NCBI GenBank assembly: GCA_034231615.1
Contig: CM067322.1
Location: forward strand, 53,222,118-53,286,117
Source of the DNA: Meghimatium bilineatum
Lineage: Eukaryota > Mollusca > Gastropoda > Stylommatophora > Philomycidae
Length of the DNA: 64,000 nucleotides
Direction of reading: 5' to 3'
Position numbers and translations under genes: made by a program. This document shows, in pieces, positions 1 to 11,343 of the stretch; within the stretch, counting starts at the first letter, position 1; each line of letters starts with the position of its first letter. The notes below the pieces were generated by a model. The model saw only the letters and a list, made by a program, of their open reading frames with translations. It was not told the DNA's origin and searched no databases.

Positions 1-314
1 AATTCTTGTTTTATTCCTGTTCGAGTTCGTAGTGATAATTATCGAATCGGCACGATTTGTCCAAATGATTATAGATTAAGTGAGAGTGAGAGACAGCTGG
101 AGAGGATTAAGTAGTGGAGATATATATTCATGGTGAAGTACAGGTTGTCGTTATGTGGAGAAAAAAAACAACATTTCACTGTGTTAAGTGTGCAAATAGT
201 GTGGACAATATTAGCGTGATGGATGCGCAATGTTACAGATAATATGAATTACAAATGATGTACAATGATATACAATGATGTATTAATAGTAAGAAATAAA
301 TGTTGTATAACAAT
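1..314. other. AT-rich sequence, nothing recognised
   Basis: No coding or repeat structure seen apart from short ATGATGTACA-type near-repeats at 240-290. Confidence 0.5.
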
Positions 315-420
315 ACACATAATGTGACAAGAGTAATAAACACATGATTTACAATTATACAAATAAAGTGACAAAAGTAGTAAACGAATGATATACAGTT
401 ATAGAGATAATGTGACAGGA
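315..420. repeat. 44-bp tandem repeat, about 2.4 copies
   Basis: Units at 315-358, 359-402 and a partial from 403 share ATAATGTGACA followed by a GTAATAAAC-like block. Low-copy and diverged; directly visible. Confidence 0.7.
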
Positions 421-435
421 AAAAGGGAAATGGTT

Positions 436-690
436 GATAGGACGTAGAAGATTGACTACACTTTGCTTGTGTTACCCCCATATGTGTTCTATCTTGTTTA
501 CTACAACGACACGTCGCCTGTCAAGAGTAGCACTCATAGCACGTACGTCCGTAACTTCAATCTATAATCCAAAAGGAGATTTCAACCCAAAAAAAAACTT
601 TACGCACACGACGTTGCGTGCCCGTTACGAACCCACAATCTCTTGAGCACAGTGCAAACGGCTTAACCGCTACGCAATGGAGATTACTCT
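436..690 (-). mobile_element. SINE family B, copy 1 (tRNA-derived)
   Basis: Aligns along its length with 3741-3982 and 19010-19250. Read on the minus strand the family begins with a tRNA-like head (TAGCGGTTAAGCCGTTTGC here) and a B-box-like region, then a body containing the conserved block GTGCTATGAGTGCTACTCT. Copies are roughly 70-80% alike, so the family is old. The small ORF here on the plus strand (434-646) is a shadow of the SINE. No clear target duplication found. Confidence 0.7.
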
Positions 691-889
691 TACCCCGAAT
701 GGGTTCTGTTAATTGTGAGTATGTAGTGCCGATCTGAGTTAAGTCACGTGATAGACGACATACTCGTATATTGTCTTCAACTTTGTGTGTCTCGTAATAC
801 GAATGATACCACTACTGTAGTGGACCATTTCCAAGTAGCATATCACAGCACATAAAATGATTAAGAAATAGACATTTACTCACCTATTA

Positions 890-1010
890 TTGTGTGGTAC
901 GTTCTTTCAACCGCGGAGATTATCCTAATTTTGCTATATCAGAGCCGATATCATCACACACAATGAGGTAGTGGTATGAACCAAACCACCGAAGTACAAC
1001 TTTAGGATAA
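890..1010. repeat. Dispersed repeat family C fragment
   Basis: Starts GGTACGTTCTTTCAACCGCG, shared with 37415-37545 (GGTACGTTCCTCTCAACCAC) and 63510-63650 (GGTACGTTTCTTTCAACCGC). Type unknown; perhaps a SINE or MITE. Confidence 0.5.
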
Positions 1011-1040
1011 CATTACAAAATTTTCGTCATATGAATTTCT

Positions 1041-1513
1041 ATCACGTAAAGTACTCATCAAATAAAATACTAATCACGTAAAATGATCATCACATAAAGT
1101 GATCATCACACAAAGTACTTATCACATAAAGTGATCATCACACAAAGGTTATCACATGAAGTACTCATCACATAAAGTGATCGTCACATAAAGTGATCAT
1201 CACACAAAGTAGTTATCACATAAAGTGACCATCACACAAAGTAGTTATCACATAAAGTGATCATCACACAAAGGTTATCACATGAAGTACTCATCACATA
1301 AAGTGATCGTCACATAAAGTGATCATCACACAAAGTAGTTATCACATAAAGTGACCATCACACAAAGTACTTTTCACATAAATTGATCGTCACATAAAGT
1401 GATCATCACATAATGTGATAATCACATGAAGCACTCATCACATACAATGCTCATCACATACAATGCTCATCACATGAAGTACTCATCACATACAATGCTC
1501 ATCACATAAAACG
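1041..1513. repeat. 14-15 bp satellite (TCACATAAAGTGA)n
   Basis: About 32 units of the form ATCACATAAAGTGATC with variants CACAAAGTA and CATGAAGTAC; some blocks of about 45 bp repeat as a higher-order pattern (1133-1200 resembles 1261-1325). Each unit has internal dyad symmetry (TCAC...GTGA). Confidence 0.95.
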
Positions 1514-2323
1514 TTCTAGCAAACTGTTGCATATCTTCCAAAAACCTATTCGCAGCATCAAATTGTTTATTCTTTGTAAACACCTTCTTTGAAACTACTT
1601 ACCACCTTACACATCTTCCTGCTTAATCTAACAGAATAATAGCCCTAATCCTAGCCTTGCTTAATCTAACAGAATTAATAACATAATTATCTCCATAATC
1701 CTTCTTCATAATTAATTTACCGCTTGACATTTACTTTGGTGTAAAAATGATACAAATTATTATGTTCAACAATTGTTGGCTCAAGTTTACTTATTCACCA
1801 CTTTGGCCCCCAGTTCACATAATCAGATGCAGGATAGTGTGGTTTCACTCATCAAACGTTTTTTCTCCACATTTTAGAAGAACGAATTGTTGACCCGAAA
1901 CATCAGTACCGCCCGAGGATAGGGAAACCAGATGTGCCTTTCTAAAATCTAACATTGTATGTGTGTTTTATGTGGATCTATTTCCTATAGACGCTTCTGG
2001 AAGTTGCTGGTCTATGAGAGTGTTTTGTTTTCTTAACCTCTTCCCCTTGTCTCAAATTTCTATCTGTCCTCGACCAAACCTACTCAAATTTCGTCTACTC
2101 TCGCTAAGCAAGGCCAGTTTTAAGGAAGTGAGTACATGAGGATACCATTGGTTTGTGGATGAAGAGCACGAGGCTAGACTGAGGGAAAAAAACGCAATCT
2201 TAGAAACAAGAAAACATAAATATTAACAAGGAGAACGGGAAGAAGCGCAAAAGCTACAGATGAGACAATTTAAAAAGTGGAAAAGGGGGCAGGGGGATAG
2301 GGGATTGTTAAACTATATTTATA
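1514..2323. other. Unassigned AT-rich stretch
   Basis: No convincing ORF. Around 1880-1910 the motif GAAGAACGAATTGTTGACCC followed by GAAACATCAG is faintly like a Penelope-type terminal motif, but no flanking structure supports it. Confidence 0.4.
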
Positions 2324-2445
2324 CTTTTTTCTTCCTTATTTGGGAATTATGTAGTCTTTTTCTTCGCTGTTTGGAGAATAGCTAGCTCTTTTCTTCCTTG
2401 TTTGGGGATTAGATTATCTTCCCTGTTTGGGGATTAGGTAGAAAG
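2324..2445. repeat. Imperfect ~40-45 bp tandem repeat, 3 copies
   Basis: TTTTCTTCCTTATTTGGGAA, TTTTCTTCGCTGTTTGGAGA and TTTTCTTCCTTGTTTGGGGA recur, each followed by TTATGTAG/ATAGCTAG-like sequence. Confidence 0.65.
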
Positions 2446-3056
2446 TTATGAATTTGCCTCTCTTTTGAAGAGGCACGCTACTTTCAACCGGCGGACAACA
2501 AAGTTTAATAAAGTTTCAAGACGCACTACCATAAAATATTAGAGTTAGCGAAGACCTCAATGTATTCTTAATTATATTTATTTTTGAAATCTGCCAATGT
2601 GGTTCGTTGATTGGGGTTTACTGTATTTGTTATTAATTTATCCGAAATAAATATCATCTTCCATTTTATTAGGGGACAAGGTATTCGTCTCTCACCCCTC
2701 TCCGCCCCCTCCCTCTATATACGAATGTGGAAGGATAAGTATTCATAACTGTCACTAGGATTAGACATCGGATAAATTTTGATAGTAGGAAAACGGGTTG
2801 TAGAACTTTAAAAGTAGGAAAATAATTTTGTAGAACTGCGTAATTTCTACTAGTCAGATAAAGATAACATGTGAAAGTATAAACACGTTAATATTCATAG
2901 AACATTTAAATTGCTGGAGAAAATATGTCCTGCTAAAGACAATTTATGGAATGTGGAACTATGTAATTGTATTTCCCATTCTGCATTTATCATCTACAAT
3001 GACCAAACAACGTCTTATTGAAATTATGGAGCGCAACATTGACCACACACAGGTTA
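2446..3056. other. Unassigned AT-rich stretch
   Basis: Nothing coding. 2468-2490 (GAGGCACGCTACTTTCAACC) resembles 32679-32700 (CGAGGCACACTACTTTCAAC), so part is probably dispersed repeat. Confidence 0.4.
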
Positions 3057-3414
3057 CAAGAGATATTCGCTAATATAATATGTGCACACTTCACAAGAGA
3101 TATTCGCAAATATAATATGTGCACACTTCACAAGAATTTTCCCAAATATAATATGTGCACACTTCACGAGAGATATTCGCAAATATAATATTTGCACACT
3201 CCACAAGAATTTCCCAAATATAGTATGTGCACACTTCACACGAGATATTCGCAAATATATTATGTGCACACTTCACAAGAATTTTCCCAAATATAGTATG
3301 TGCACACTTCACAAGAGATATTCCCAAATATAAAATGTGCACACTTCACAAGAATTTTCCCAAATATAGTATGTGCACACTTCACAAGAGATATTCCCAA
3401 ATATGATATGTACA
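3057..3414. repeat. 36-37 bp satellite with alternating units
   Basis: About ten units ending TGTGCACACTTCACAAG. Two unit types, one starting AGATATTCGCAAATATA and one starting AATTTTCCCAAATATA, largely alternate, giving a ~73-bp higher-order repeat. The small ORFs on both strands here are translations of the array. Confidence 0.95.
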
Positions 3415-3740
3415 CTTTGTATTTCTCTATGCAAGTACATTATCAACGGATTGATAATCCTGAAATGACTACAGAGGTTGGCAGAACGCTTACTGCCTGA
3501 GTCACAGTGTTGTATCAGAAATAGTCGATTTACCATTGACACGATCTTCGATCTTATACAATTCCAAGAATTGTGCAGAGATAAGGAAGACATAGGTACA
3601 TCGCTTTCGTCGTCCCTTAGCAGAGTATCTTAGCAGAATATCTCTTTCTCTATATGGTGCTCGAGTCAATTGGATGTTCACCGAAGCTGTTACAACTCAT
3701 TGCTTCATTTCCATAAAATATAAATGAAAAAAGGTTCAAA

Positions 3741-3982
3741 AGTCGTAGAGGATTGTCTTCACTGTACTCGGTTTCCCATATGTACTCCGTCACTCACAAC
3801 GAAGTGGCACGCCGCCTGCCGAGAGTAACACTCATAGCACGTAGCTCCGTAGCTTCAAGCGATAATCCACAGGGATCTCCGAAAAAACCCACCTTGTAAA
3901 CAAGACGGCAAGAGCCTGATTAGAACTCATGACCTCTTGAACACAAGGCAAACAGCTTAACCACTACGATAGGGAGATCCCC
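3741..3982 (-). mobile_element. SINE family B, copy 2
   Basis: Minus-strand head reads CTATCGTAGTGGTTAAGCTG, a tRNA A-box-like start, with a degenerate B box (GAGTTCTAATCAGG) about 35 bases on. Body shares GTGCTATGAGTGTTACTCTC with copy 1. The best preserved of the three B copies. Confidence 0.75.
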
Positions 3983-4358
3983 AAAACATATGCTTTCGTC
4001 CAGTTCGAAATGACTGACAACTTGACGTAAAATGTGGTCAATCAATGATGTGTCTCCGCTCCAACCATTTTTGGGATATTCTTTTCTGTCCTCCTACATC
4101 ATGAAGGCTTACATCCTCATTGGTATAAGAATTATATAGCTCCCTATAAAACCAAAACAATACGCAACAATTGGAAGACCTGGCAACACAAAAACAGAAA
4201 TGGAAAGCTATGGTTTCTGCCCTATGCGCCGCCTTTGACCCTGGAGGAACATAACATAACATTTATAACCCGGTCGCCCTGAAAGCGAAAACTAAGATAA
4301 CTGAGATTCTTCTCAGGAATCTGTTGTACATCGGCGACGAAGCTCTAGTTGATCAAAT
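3983..4358. other. Unassigned stretch
   Basis: A 74-codon minus-strand frame (4038-4262) matches nothing I recognise. No other structure seen. Confidence 0.4.
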
Positions 4359-5110
4359 GTTTGTTTGTTTGTTTGTTTTTCGTTCGCTCCATACATCACG
4401 GATATCCGTGCGATTTCCGCCGGGAGCGTGATTACGTTGTGCCACCGTTATGCGCCTTGTAGGCCTAGCACATCCGATTTCGGCATGCCTTGACAATTCG
4501 GGTGGGCTACCCTTAGCCTGTGACAAACTCTATATCTGTCTCCAGGCACGCGTAGTGGAGACTCTTCGCCCAGACGATTTTTTTTGCTCTCGTCTGACTC
4601 GAACGATGTGTTCCACTGTCTATGAACTTGCCTCGTGTAATTGGACGTGCTGTGCCTGTGCCCATTGGGTACTGAACCGTTTCTCATCCGTGCGCCTGGT
4701 TCCTTAAGGGGAAGAACTCAACAGTGGAGTTGGACCCTGGCTCTTTCGCCCTCTTAGCCGAGGTGTCATTCACCGACATCGTGTACCCCTTGTCCAAGTT
4801 CGATTCTCACACCACGCGTTTGAGAGCAAGGCGTTCTCGAGCTGAGCGTCCTTGTCCCAATAGCGCCTGAGCCCATCAGGTACTGAACCCTTTCTCTCTT
4901 CAAGTGTATTTCCGGTGTAGGAAAACCTGACAGTAGAGTTGGGCCAGGGCTAAGTCGTTGTTCCTTTTGTGCCTGAGCGCATCGAGTACGGAGCCCTTTC
5001 TCTTCGCGAGCATATTTCCGGTTTAGGAAGGCTCGACATTAGAGTTGGATTAGGTCTTCTTGCTTTACCAAACGCCAATGAATGGGTCTGGGTCTCTGCC
5101 TGTAAGGAAC
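4359..5110 (-). mobile_element. Composite SINE-like repeat family E, copy 1
   Basis: GC content is clearly higher than around it. On the minus strand it ends in GGAGCGAACG followed by an (AAAC)n tail (4359-4380). The 4381-4520 part aligns with 63035-63140 (shared GGGAGCGTGA) and with 27835-27900 (shared CCTAGCACATCCGA); this second block is also related to the body of SINE D. The remainder holds three diverged copies of a ~90-bp unit (4660-4735, 4861-4955, 4968-5062) marked by GTACTGAACCCTTTCTC and CAGTAGAGTTGG. A tRNA-like pair of boxes (TAGCCGAGGTG and AGTTCGATTCT, about 4755-4810) lies on the plus strand, opposite to the tail, and may be chance. Confidence 0.55.
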
Positions 5111-5469
5111 ACAGGTAACTAGAAGCTCGTCTCGAGCTGACGGAGCTTGCAGTTCCCCTTTCCTAGGAACTTTTCACTTTCTATTTGCAGTTCGCGCTGC
5201 CCTCTAGCGCTGTTCTGCCCTTTCATTGTTTCATTGTACTCGGTATGAAATCTATGTCTCTCGCCATGCATCTACCTTTACGTGCATTTTACATTGGCCG
5301 CCCCTCCAATGTTCGGACTGGACTGACTAGCTTCACTGTATGTCGACAGTGTCACTATATGTGGTGATGCTGGTGGTGTCGGAGATATTGTCTGTCTCTT
5401 GTGCAGGCAAATCTCTTTCCATCTTCTACCTCCACATTCTCGGACACGATCCCCAAATGATCCCCAAAT
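5111..5469. other. Unassigned stretch
   Basis: Short frames on both strands without recognisable content; the 3' part may belong to the LINE that follows. Confidence 0.35.
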
Positions 5470-5800
5470 GATCACCGAGGTCCTCCAAAGGGCCAAACTT
5501 CCAACAATACTGCCACTAATTGGTCATAAAAGACTCAAGTGGCTTGGCCACATCTAGAGAATAAGCAAATGTCACATCCCAAAGTAATTGCTACACGGGG
5601 AGCTCTGACGGGGGTGCAAGAAATAGAGGCAAGACCAAAGCTACGAAACAATGACGTCCGCAAAACATTTATGGAGGCTTTTGCTATCACGCCGAAAACT
5701 TGGAAAACTTGAAGATCGCCTTAAATAGAGAACTGGTCCTCATAATGTTGACAGGACATTTGAGAATTCAATCACGAGCAGAGCAGAAGAACGAAGACGT
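5470..5800 (+). mobile_element. Non-LTR retrotransposon 3' tail (broken)
   Basis: The plus strand reads, with frame breaks, LIGHKRLKWLGHI, then HIPK-LLHGEL, a glycine/arginine-rich stretch, then KLRNNDVRKTFMEAFAITP and TWK. This is the C-terminal pattern 'RWAGHV..M.D.R.PKQLLYGEL..G.R..GRPKLRYKD..K..L' known from LINE reverse transcriptases, and the same lineage as 39060-39370. Only the last ~110 codons remain, as expected from 5' truncation during insertion. Not functional. Confidence 0.7.
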
Positions 5801-8607
5801 AAGATGCAACAATCCAGCGACGTGACATTCTCATGGTATTCTGTGACAGAGAAAATAGCTCAAGGATCGGCAGATTAGTCATGCGACGCTCTGCCCTGTT
5901 CGTACCTCCTCAATTCCATCTAATGCAAGCTTACTTCAGACCGTCTGTCGGGGTGAATAATAGAACAATAATAGAATACATGAAGAGGGAGAAATTGATT
6001 TCGTGTTTAAAAAGACATTGAATTACTATCAAGAATGTTTATCTTAGCTCAAAAAGAAGCGAACAGAACACCAGTAACAAAAACAATTGAGGAAAAGGAA
6101 AGATTAAAAACAGCATATACTGCTTTTTTTTATTAGGTAAGCGGCAATTCTACTCATGTTTATGAGTGCACTATTTATATGCAGTTTCTGTGAGGTCCTT
6201 CCGGACGCTTCCGGTATTTACCTTTCTTCCCGTTTGTAAAATTGTCTGTTTGCTCACTGCTTTACATGTAAACAAAGCTCTTGATGTCTTCCTTTCTCGG
6301 TTGGGGGTTCTACTTATACACGATAATGTAGAATATTTGTCTCAAATGTCAATCAAATGTCTCTGTCGTACTCTGTCTTAAGCAAAATTGTGGCAAACCT
6401 CAAAAACTGTCAAAAAAACAACAAAAAACTGTCAATACTGAATTTTACCAGTTCAGGTGCTGTAGGGAGGGATTGAATAGCTGTGTGATAAAGGCCGCAT
6501 GCTCTTGCTGTCGCCACGTCATGTACAGGGTGAATTTTTTAATTTACCCTCCGACAGAAAAAAACCAAGTCCTTACAGGGGGTCGAACTCTAGACCTCAC
6601 TCAAACCTCAAGAACAACATTTATTTACTATTTTCCTCATATCACCCAGCAGGCGACAACATCGTTAGTCATTCATACAATGGGAGGACTAGAAACTAAA
6701 ATACAGATGGAAACAATCAAGGCAACACAAAATAAAGAAAGGATACGATAAAAGCCTGTTCTCATAATTCGTCAACATTTTGTGTATGGATTGTTTACCC
6801 CTATCAAGAAATTAAATACGTAATTTAGTATTTATTTTAAAGTCTTTACATTATATATAAAGTCGTTACTTTAAAATGAATAATGTATGTAACGAAAACA
6901 AGTTTCAACTTGTTGATGACTGAATTCTCAGACGCCATTAGCAACATCTCTTATACATTTATTGCTTCCTTTTATTTGATTGATTATCCTATTTTGAAAT
7001 ACTAAAAAAATAAACTGTCACAGACTTACAATCAAAGGTTAGTTCTTTTCATTTTCTTCTGGTGACTTTCAAATTAGGCAATCACGATTCCAAAAATTGT
7101 CATTACAAGTCTGTCTCCGTAAGAAATTATCGTTGCCCAGTTTAGACACTCAATAATGATCTCTGTGTGTCCGCGTTTTCCGACCAGCGAGTCCAAGAGC
7201 AAGAGACAGTACAATTTGGTGGCTGGGTCAAACAGGATTTCCGTCATGTTCCCTGCAAGTTCCTGCTTTATCAACGCTATCTGTCCCGTCGTGCTTGAAA
7301 CCGGATTTCCGATACAACCTTCGGTCATGCTGAATCACGAAACCATGAATTAAGTGGTATCCAGAAGTAGAATTTCATCGTCTCTACAAACTATACTGTC
7401 GTTTTATTCATCTTTTAAGTTTGTGATAGCCATAAAGATATCAGAACGATTCAGGTATGTGTAGTTTGAAAATGTGGATAAGAGATGCGGGTTGAATAAA
7501 AAGACCAATACATTTTGTCGATTTTCTCATTAAGATAAGAGAGATAAGTTTTGCAAATTATGGGCCAGACTTGAATGTTCCTTTTATCATCGCTCTTATT
7601 CTAACATTCTCATAGAACATTCCTTCGTATCTCTCTCGAAAATATTAGTTTGTTCCTGTCATTCTTATATTAGCCACACTTGCTCAGTGTAGCATTATTT
7701 ACTTTTAATATTGCCGTTACGTATATTCATATTAATAAATAATTAGTGTTATTATTTCGTCATTGTTTCCACATATTCCTTCTTTTTACAAATCTATATT
7801 ACACATCTTTTGTGGCAAATCTTATTCTAGTTTTCAATTTCCTTTTTTTTTCTCAGCTATTCTCGACCTTGTTTCTTCGTTTTGCTCACAAAAGACATGT
7901 GTATCTACATCTGTTTTCTTGTGATCTTTTCTTCTTGTTTACATCAAATCTATACTTGTATACTCTTCAATAGAATTTATAATGACCCTACACTCAAATA
8001 CTATTACCAAACTAAGCATAGAACGTGCTCGATGTCATATTGGTAGATGCACAGACATATTGATATACAAAAGGATATGCTGCACAGCGTCACCAGCGCA
8101 GGCGGTTGTTGGTAGGCGTTGCTGGGAATTCCCGTTCTGAAACCAATGTTCACTACTACTTGAAAATGTATGCGCACGATTAAAATCTGTTTTTTCTCTA
8201 GACACTCATGTATGCATATCTCAAGCAACGTCACTTTTCTTGGCTTAATCCACATTTTTCTGCGATTTCCATTGCCTGGCGATATAATGTATACCCACAG
8301 GGACTAATGATCAGTAACAACAGTTAATATGAGTGAGTGAACATCGTATGATAACGACGACTTTTTGTGATAGCGAAGCAAGTCCTGTAAGAACATTTAC
8401 ATGTCCGTGGTGTATGCATCTATAACTATTTCCAAATTCATGTTTATCATAATGATTTACTTTCCTGACATGCATGTTTGTGATATCACGAATAAGCAAA
8501 CATACCAGCATTTAAGATTATATATACGGCATAATTAATATTTCCAATAACATCGACATCACTACCTGGACGATTGGTTTTTCGAACCAGATGTAAAATC
8601 GATGGTT
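5801..8607. other. Long unassigned AT-rich stretch
   Basis: Several frames of 60-92 codons (5833-6021, 6166-6381, 6473-6751, 7074-7328, 7746-7973, 8004-8255, 8311-8511), none with a recognised domain, signal or supporting splice context. 6450-6700 contains a B-box-like GGGTCGAACTCTAGACC and the phrase TCACCCAGCAGG that recurs at 23898, so a decayed SINE is possible. No host gene can be supported. Confidence 0.4.
8355..8396 (+). repeat. ~41-bp direct repeat, left copy (partner 9515-9555)
   Basis: CGACGACTTTTTGTGATAGC, then GAAGCA and CCTGTAAGAACAT, recur at 9515-9555 with few changes. The two copies lie on either side of the SINE A insertions. Confidence 0.75.
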
Positions 8608-8720
8608 CTTTTAGAAGAAGAGGGGATGGCTAACGCCCTCATATAACAGAGCGGCTGAAATGTGAGATCGTTAACATCTCAAATCCCTACGTCATTAATC
8701 AATGACATGTATTAACTTTA
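8608..8720 (+). mobile_element. SINE A, 5'-truncated fragment
   Basis: Matches only the 3' half of SINE A: GAGGGGATGGCTAACGCCCT, then TGAAATGTGAGATCG, AACATCTCA and an ATTAA-rich tail. 5' truncation fits target-primed reverse transcription. More diverged than the copy 190 bp downstream. Confidence 0.8.
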
Positions 8721-8906
8721 AAATCGATGTTTGTGAATCGAGCCCAACAAACACTCCACCACAGAGCTAACAGATTTTCTGCGTCTTCAAAGTCCAAAAG
8801 ATATAAAATATGTGTAAGATATGTAGGTAGGTGTTGAATTTACCTCTTCAGATGGGCGCCCCTTTTCAACTAACGAACAATCTTCCACTAGCCTATATCA
8901 GAAACC

Positions 8907-9173
8907 TCGGAGCCGCGTTAGCGCAGTGGTTAGCGCACTGGCTTCGCATATGAGTGGTCCTGGGTTCATTCCCCAGCTGAGGCGGAAATGTTTTCAGATC
9001 GCAACGGCTCCCAGGTCGACCCAGCCTTAAATGGGTACCGGATTAATCCGGGAAGTAAAGACTGCGAGGGAGAGGAGATGGCTACCGCCCTCATTTGCAG
9101 AACCTGTGAAATGTGAGATCGCTAACATCTCACACCCCTACGGCATTAATAAATGCTATGGGTTACTTTACTT
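8907..9173 (+). mobile_element. SINE A, full length with perfect target duplication
   Basis: The tRNA-derived head begins GGAGCCGCG at 8909. The A box TAGCGCAGTGG (8919-8929) fits TRGYNNANNNG, and the B box GGTTCATTCCC (8963-8973) is close to consensus. The body contains AAATGGGTACCGGATTAATC and GTGAGATCGCTAACATCTCA, and the tail is GGTTACTTTACTTT. An 11-bp direct repeat TATCAGAAACC flanks it at 8896-8906 and 9174-9184. A frame of 107 codons from 9031 is an accident of the element. It should be Pol III transcribed if intact and moved by an unidentified LINE. Confidence 0.95.
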
Positions 9174-9184
9174 TATCAGAAACC

Positions 9185-9401
9185 ACAACCAAAACGTGTT
9201 AGAGGTCACAAAGCCCCCCCTCCCCCAACAGTTTATTAATATATATATATATAGTAACATATCCTATTCTGAATGTAGCCATCATCCAGTATTTTTATTT
9301 TTGCGCTGTGGTAATTTTAATGGGAGCATTTTATATTCTGTAATTTGCCATTAGCGTCACATACGCGGTCTGTACCTCACTGACACACACACGCACGCGC
9401 G

Positions 9402-9402
<1 letters not shown>
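9185..9402. other. Unassigned, ends in CA/CG microsatellite
   Basis: Short, AT-rich; ACACACACGCACGCGCGC at about 9380-9400 leads into the TA tract. Confidence 0.5.

Positions 9403-9481
<79 letters not shown>
9403..9481. repeat. (TA)n microsatellite
   Basis: About 79 bp of nearly pure TA, followed by an ATT trinucleotide run to 9508. Confidence 0.95.
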
Positions 9482-9487
<6 letters not shown>

Positions 9488-9514
9488 TTATTATTATTAT
9501 TATTATTTTTATAT

Positions 9515-9555
9515 CGACGACTTTTTATGATAGCGAAGCATGCCTGTAAGAACAT
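9515..9555 (+). repeat. ~41-bp direct repeat, right copy
   Basis: Partner of 8355-8396. Confidence 0.75.
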
Positions 9556-10205
9556 ATAGAAATATATATTATTGTCTTACTTTTAAGTATTTGGATTGAA
9601 TTTGTGCGTCGTCGTTGTGTTTGTTTGTTTGTGAGTACACATACACACGAGTCTGTTATTTTCTGCTCTTCCTTTCTCTTCCTCGCTCTATCTGTCTCTT
9701 GTGCTTGAAATTTTGACAACGATTTAACTACCCGATAGCTGTGGTGATTTGTTCTAGTTGTTACAGAGAATAGTTAACAGTTGTATTGTAATTTTACTAA
9801 AAAGTGTCCTGTGTTTAACTTATGCACGTACATATGTCCACTCAGAAATCAGCCAATGCGGGCCGGAACCAGGTCAAGTAGTGTTAGCCAGCTCACCAGC
9901 TACTGTCTCCTGGAATAGCTCACAATGTTTGTATTGCTGTAAAGTTTTGGTGACTTTCTATACCCGGACATCAGTCGGATTGCTCTGACAGTTTGCGTAA
10001 GTACTCCAATATTAAAGATATTGCATGTTTAGTTTAATTATGACGGTTGATATGTATTACCCGTTCAGTAACTTAGCACCTTTATCTTTTTATGTTCTAG
10101 ATTATGTCCGATGATCACGGTACAGCAAGATGGACGTCGTGTTCTGTCTCTAAAAAAGATCTAATTCATACTTGCACATGTCAGATTTAGAGCTGCAACC
10201 AATCC
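9556..10205. other. Unassigned stretch
   Basis: Frames at 9525-9719 (minus) and 9758-9988 (plus) have no recognisable content. A local GC rise at 9855-9915 is unexplained. Confidence 0.4.
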
Positions 10206-10421
10206 AAAATATGCTTGTAGAATACGAATCACAGTGACATGCTGAGTATAACACAGTGAAAATATGTTTGTAGAAAAGGAATCACGGGGACATGCTGAGT
10301 TTAACACCGTACAAATATGTTTGTAGAAAAGAAATCACAGGGACATGATGAGTATAACACAGTACAGATATGTTTGTAGAAAAGGAATCACGGGGACATG
10401 ATGAGTATAACACAGTACAGT
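10206..10421. repeat. 53-bp satellite, 4 units
   Basis: Unit contains AATATGTTTGTAGAAAAGGA, ATCACGGGGACATG and GAGTATAACACAGTACA. Units are about 90% alike. Confidence 0.9.
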
Positions 10422-10810
10422 TCGCTATGATTCATGAAAAAGACTAGAAATACGTCAAAATGTTGATGTCTTAAAAGTGAATGCGTAAGAAGAACAAGAA
10501 AAATGTTATAGTTATTGAAATTCGGTTATATGCTGTCGTCGTATGGAAGAATCATTGCAATGGATTTTCAACACTTATTGTCTCTAGCTTTGGTAGTGCA
10601 CTGTGAAAAACTGTAATATATGTCAAGATTAGTGAATTTTTGTGTACTCGTAGTGTGGATCCTGGACATATGAGTTCAAAACTACAAACCCTTTGTCCCA
10701 GGGATCCTTTCTGTCGCTAGTTGTTTAATGCGTACAAATACACAATTGCACAGGTGCATGCAGTTGATCTTGGTAGGATCCTGATTTATGTGGATGACCT
10801 CTTTTTGAAG
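10422..10810. other. Unassigned flank of the hAT element
   Basis: A minus-strand frame (10682-10885) overlaps the hAT end and has no recognisable content. Confidence 0.4.
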
Positions 10811-11343
10811 ATTTAGATCATAGGTTTCCAGATTTTTTCTGGCCACCGTCCCCTTCGCAAAACATAAATGTGGTAACGCTCCCACCCCCCAACACCCAAC
10901 AGTTATAACAGTTTTTGGCAGCCGTTTATTTGCAACGTAAATATCAACTAATGATACATTGATGCTTATTCCCCTACATCATTGAAAAAAGTGACCACTA
11001 TATACTTCATCTTGAACACAATTATTGCTACATGTATACCGGATTTTAAAGAAACATAGCCATATTTAAAGTGTACGCTCAAATAACGTTATTAACAGTT
11101 TCATACAATAATTTAATTATAAAAATTCAGAATACATATTATGATATTGCATTATATTAGTAAGAATCGTATTGAAATAATTAAAACACCATCAAATATA
11201 ATACAAAATTGTTCATTGTGAACTTATAAAGTAAAATTACAAAGCAAATGTTAATTCATGTATGTGAAGTATTTTAAATATCTGGTTCAAATGTCAAAAC
11301 GCCACACTCAGTTATATGTAATAGGCTCCTTTTCTTCGACAAT

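Noticed and set aside
1041-1513. CRISPR array
   Set aside because: Units are contiguous without unique spacers, and this is eukaryotic sequence; the same holds for the other arrays.
1880-1925. Second Penelope-type terminal motif (GACCCGAAACATCAG)
   Set aside because: No inverted arms or direct repeats around it, and the first hammerhead block is absent.
4750-4815. A tRNA gene with good A and B boxes (TAGCCGAGGTG, AGTTCGATTCT)
   Set aside because: No acceptor or T-stem pairing could be drawn, and it lies inside a composite repeat.
7074-7353. Overlapping 84- and 65-codon frames as a gene
   Set aside because: No family resemblance on either strand and no supporting signals.
8909-8980. A functional tRNA gene
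   Set aside because: A and B boxes are present, but the sequence continues into a repeated SINE body with tail and target duplications and recurs several times.
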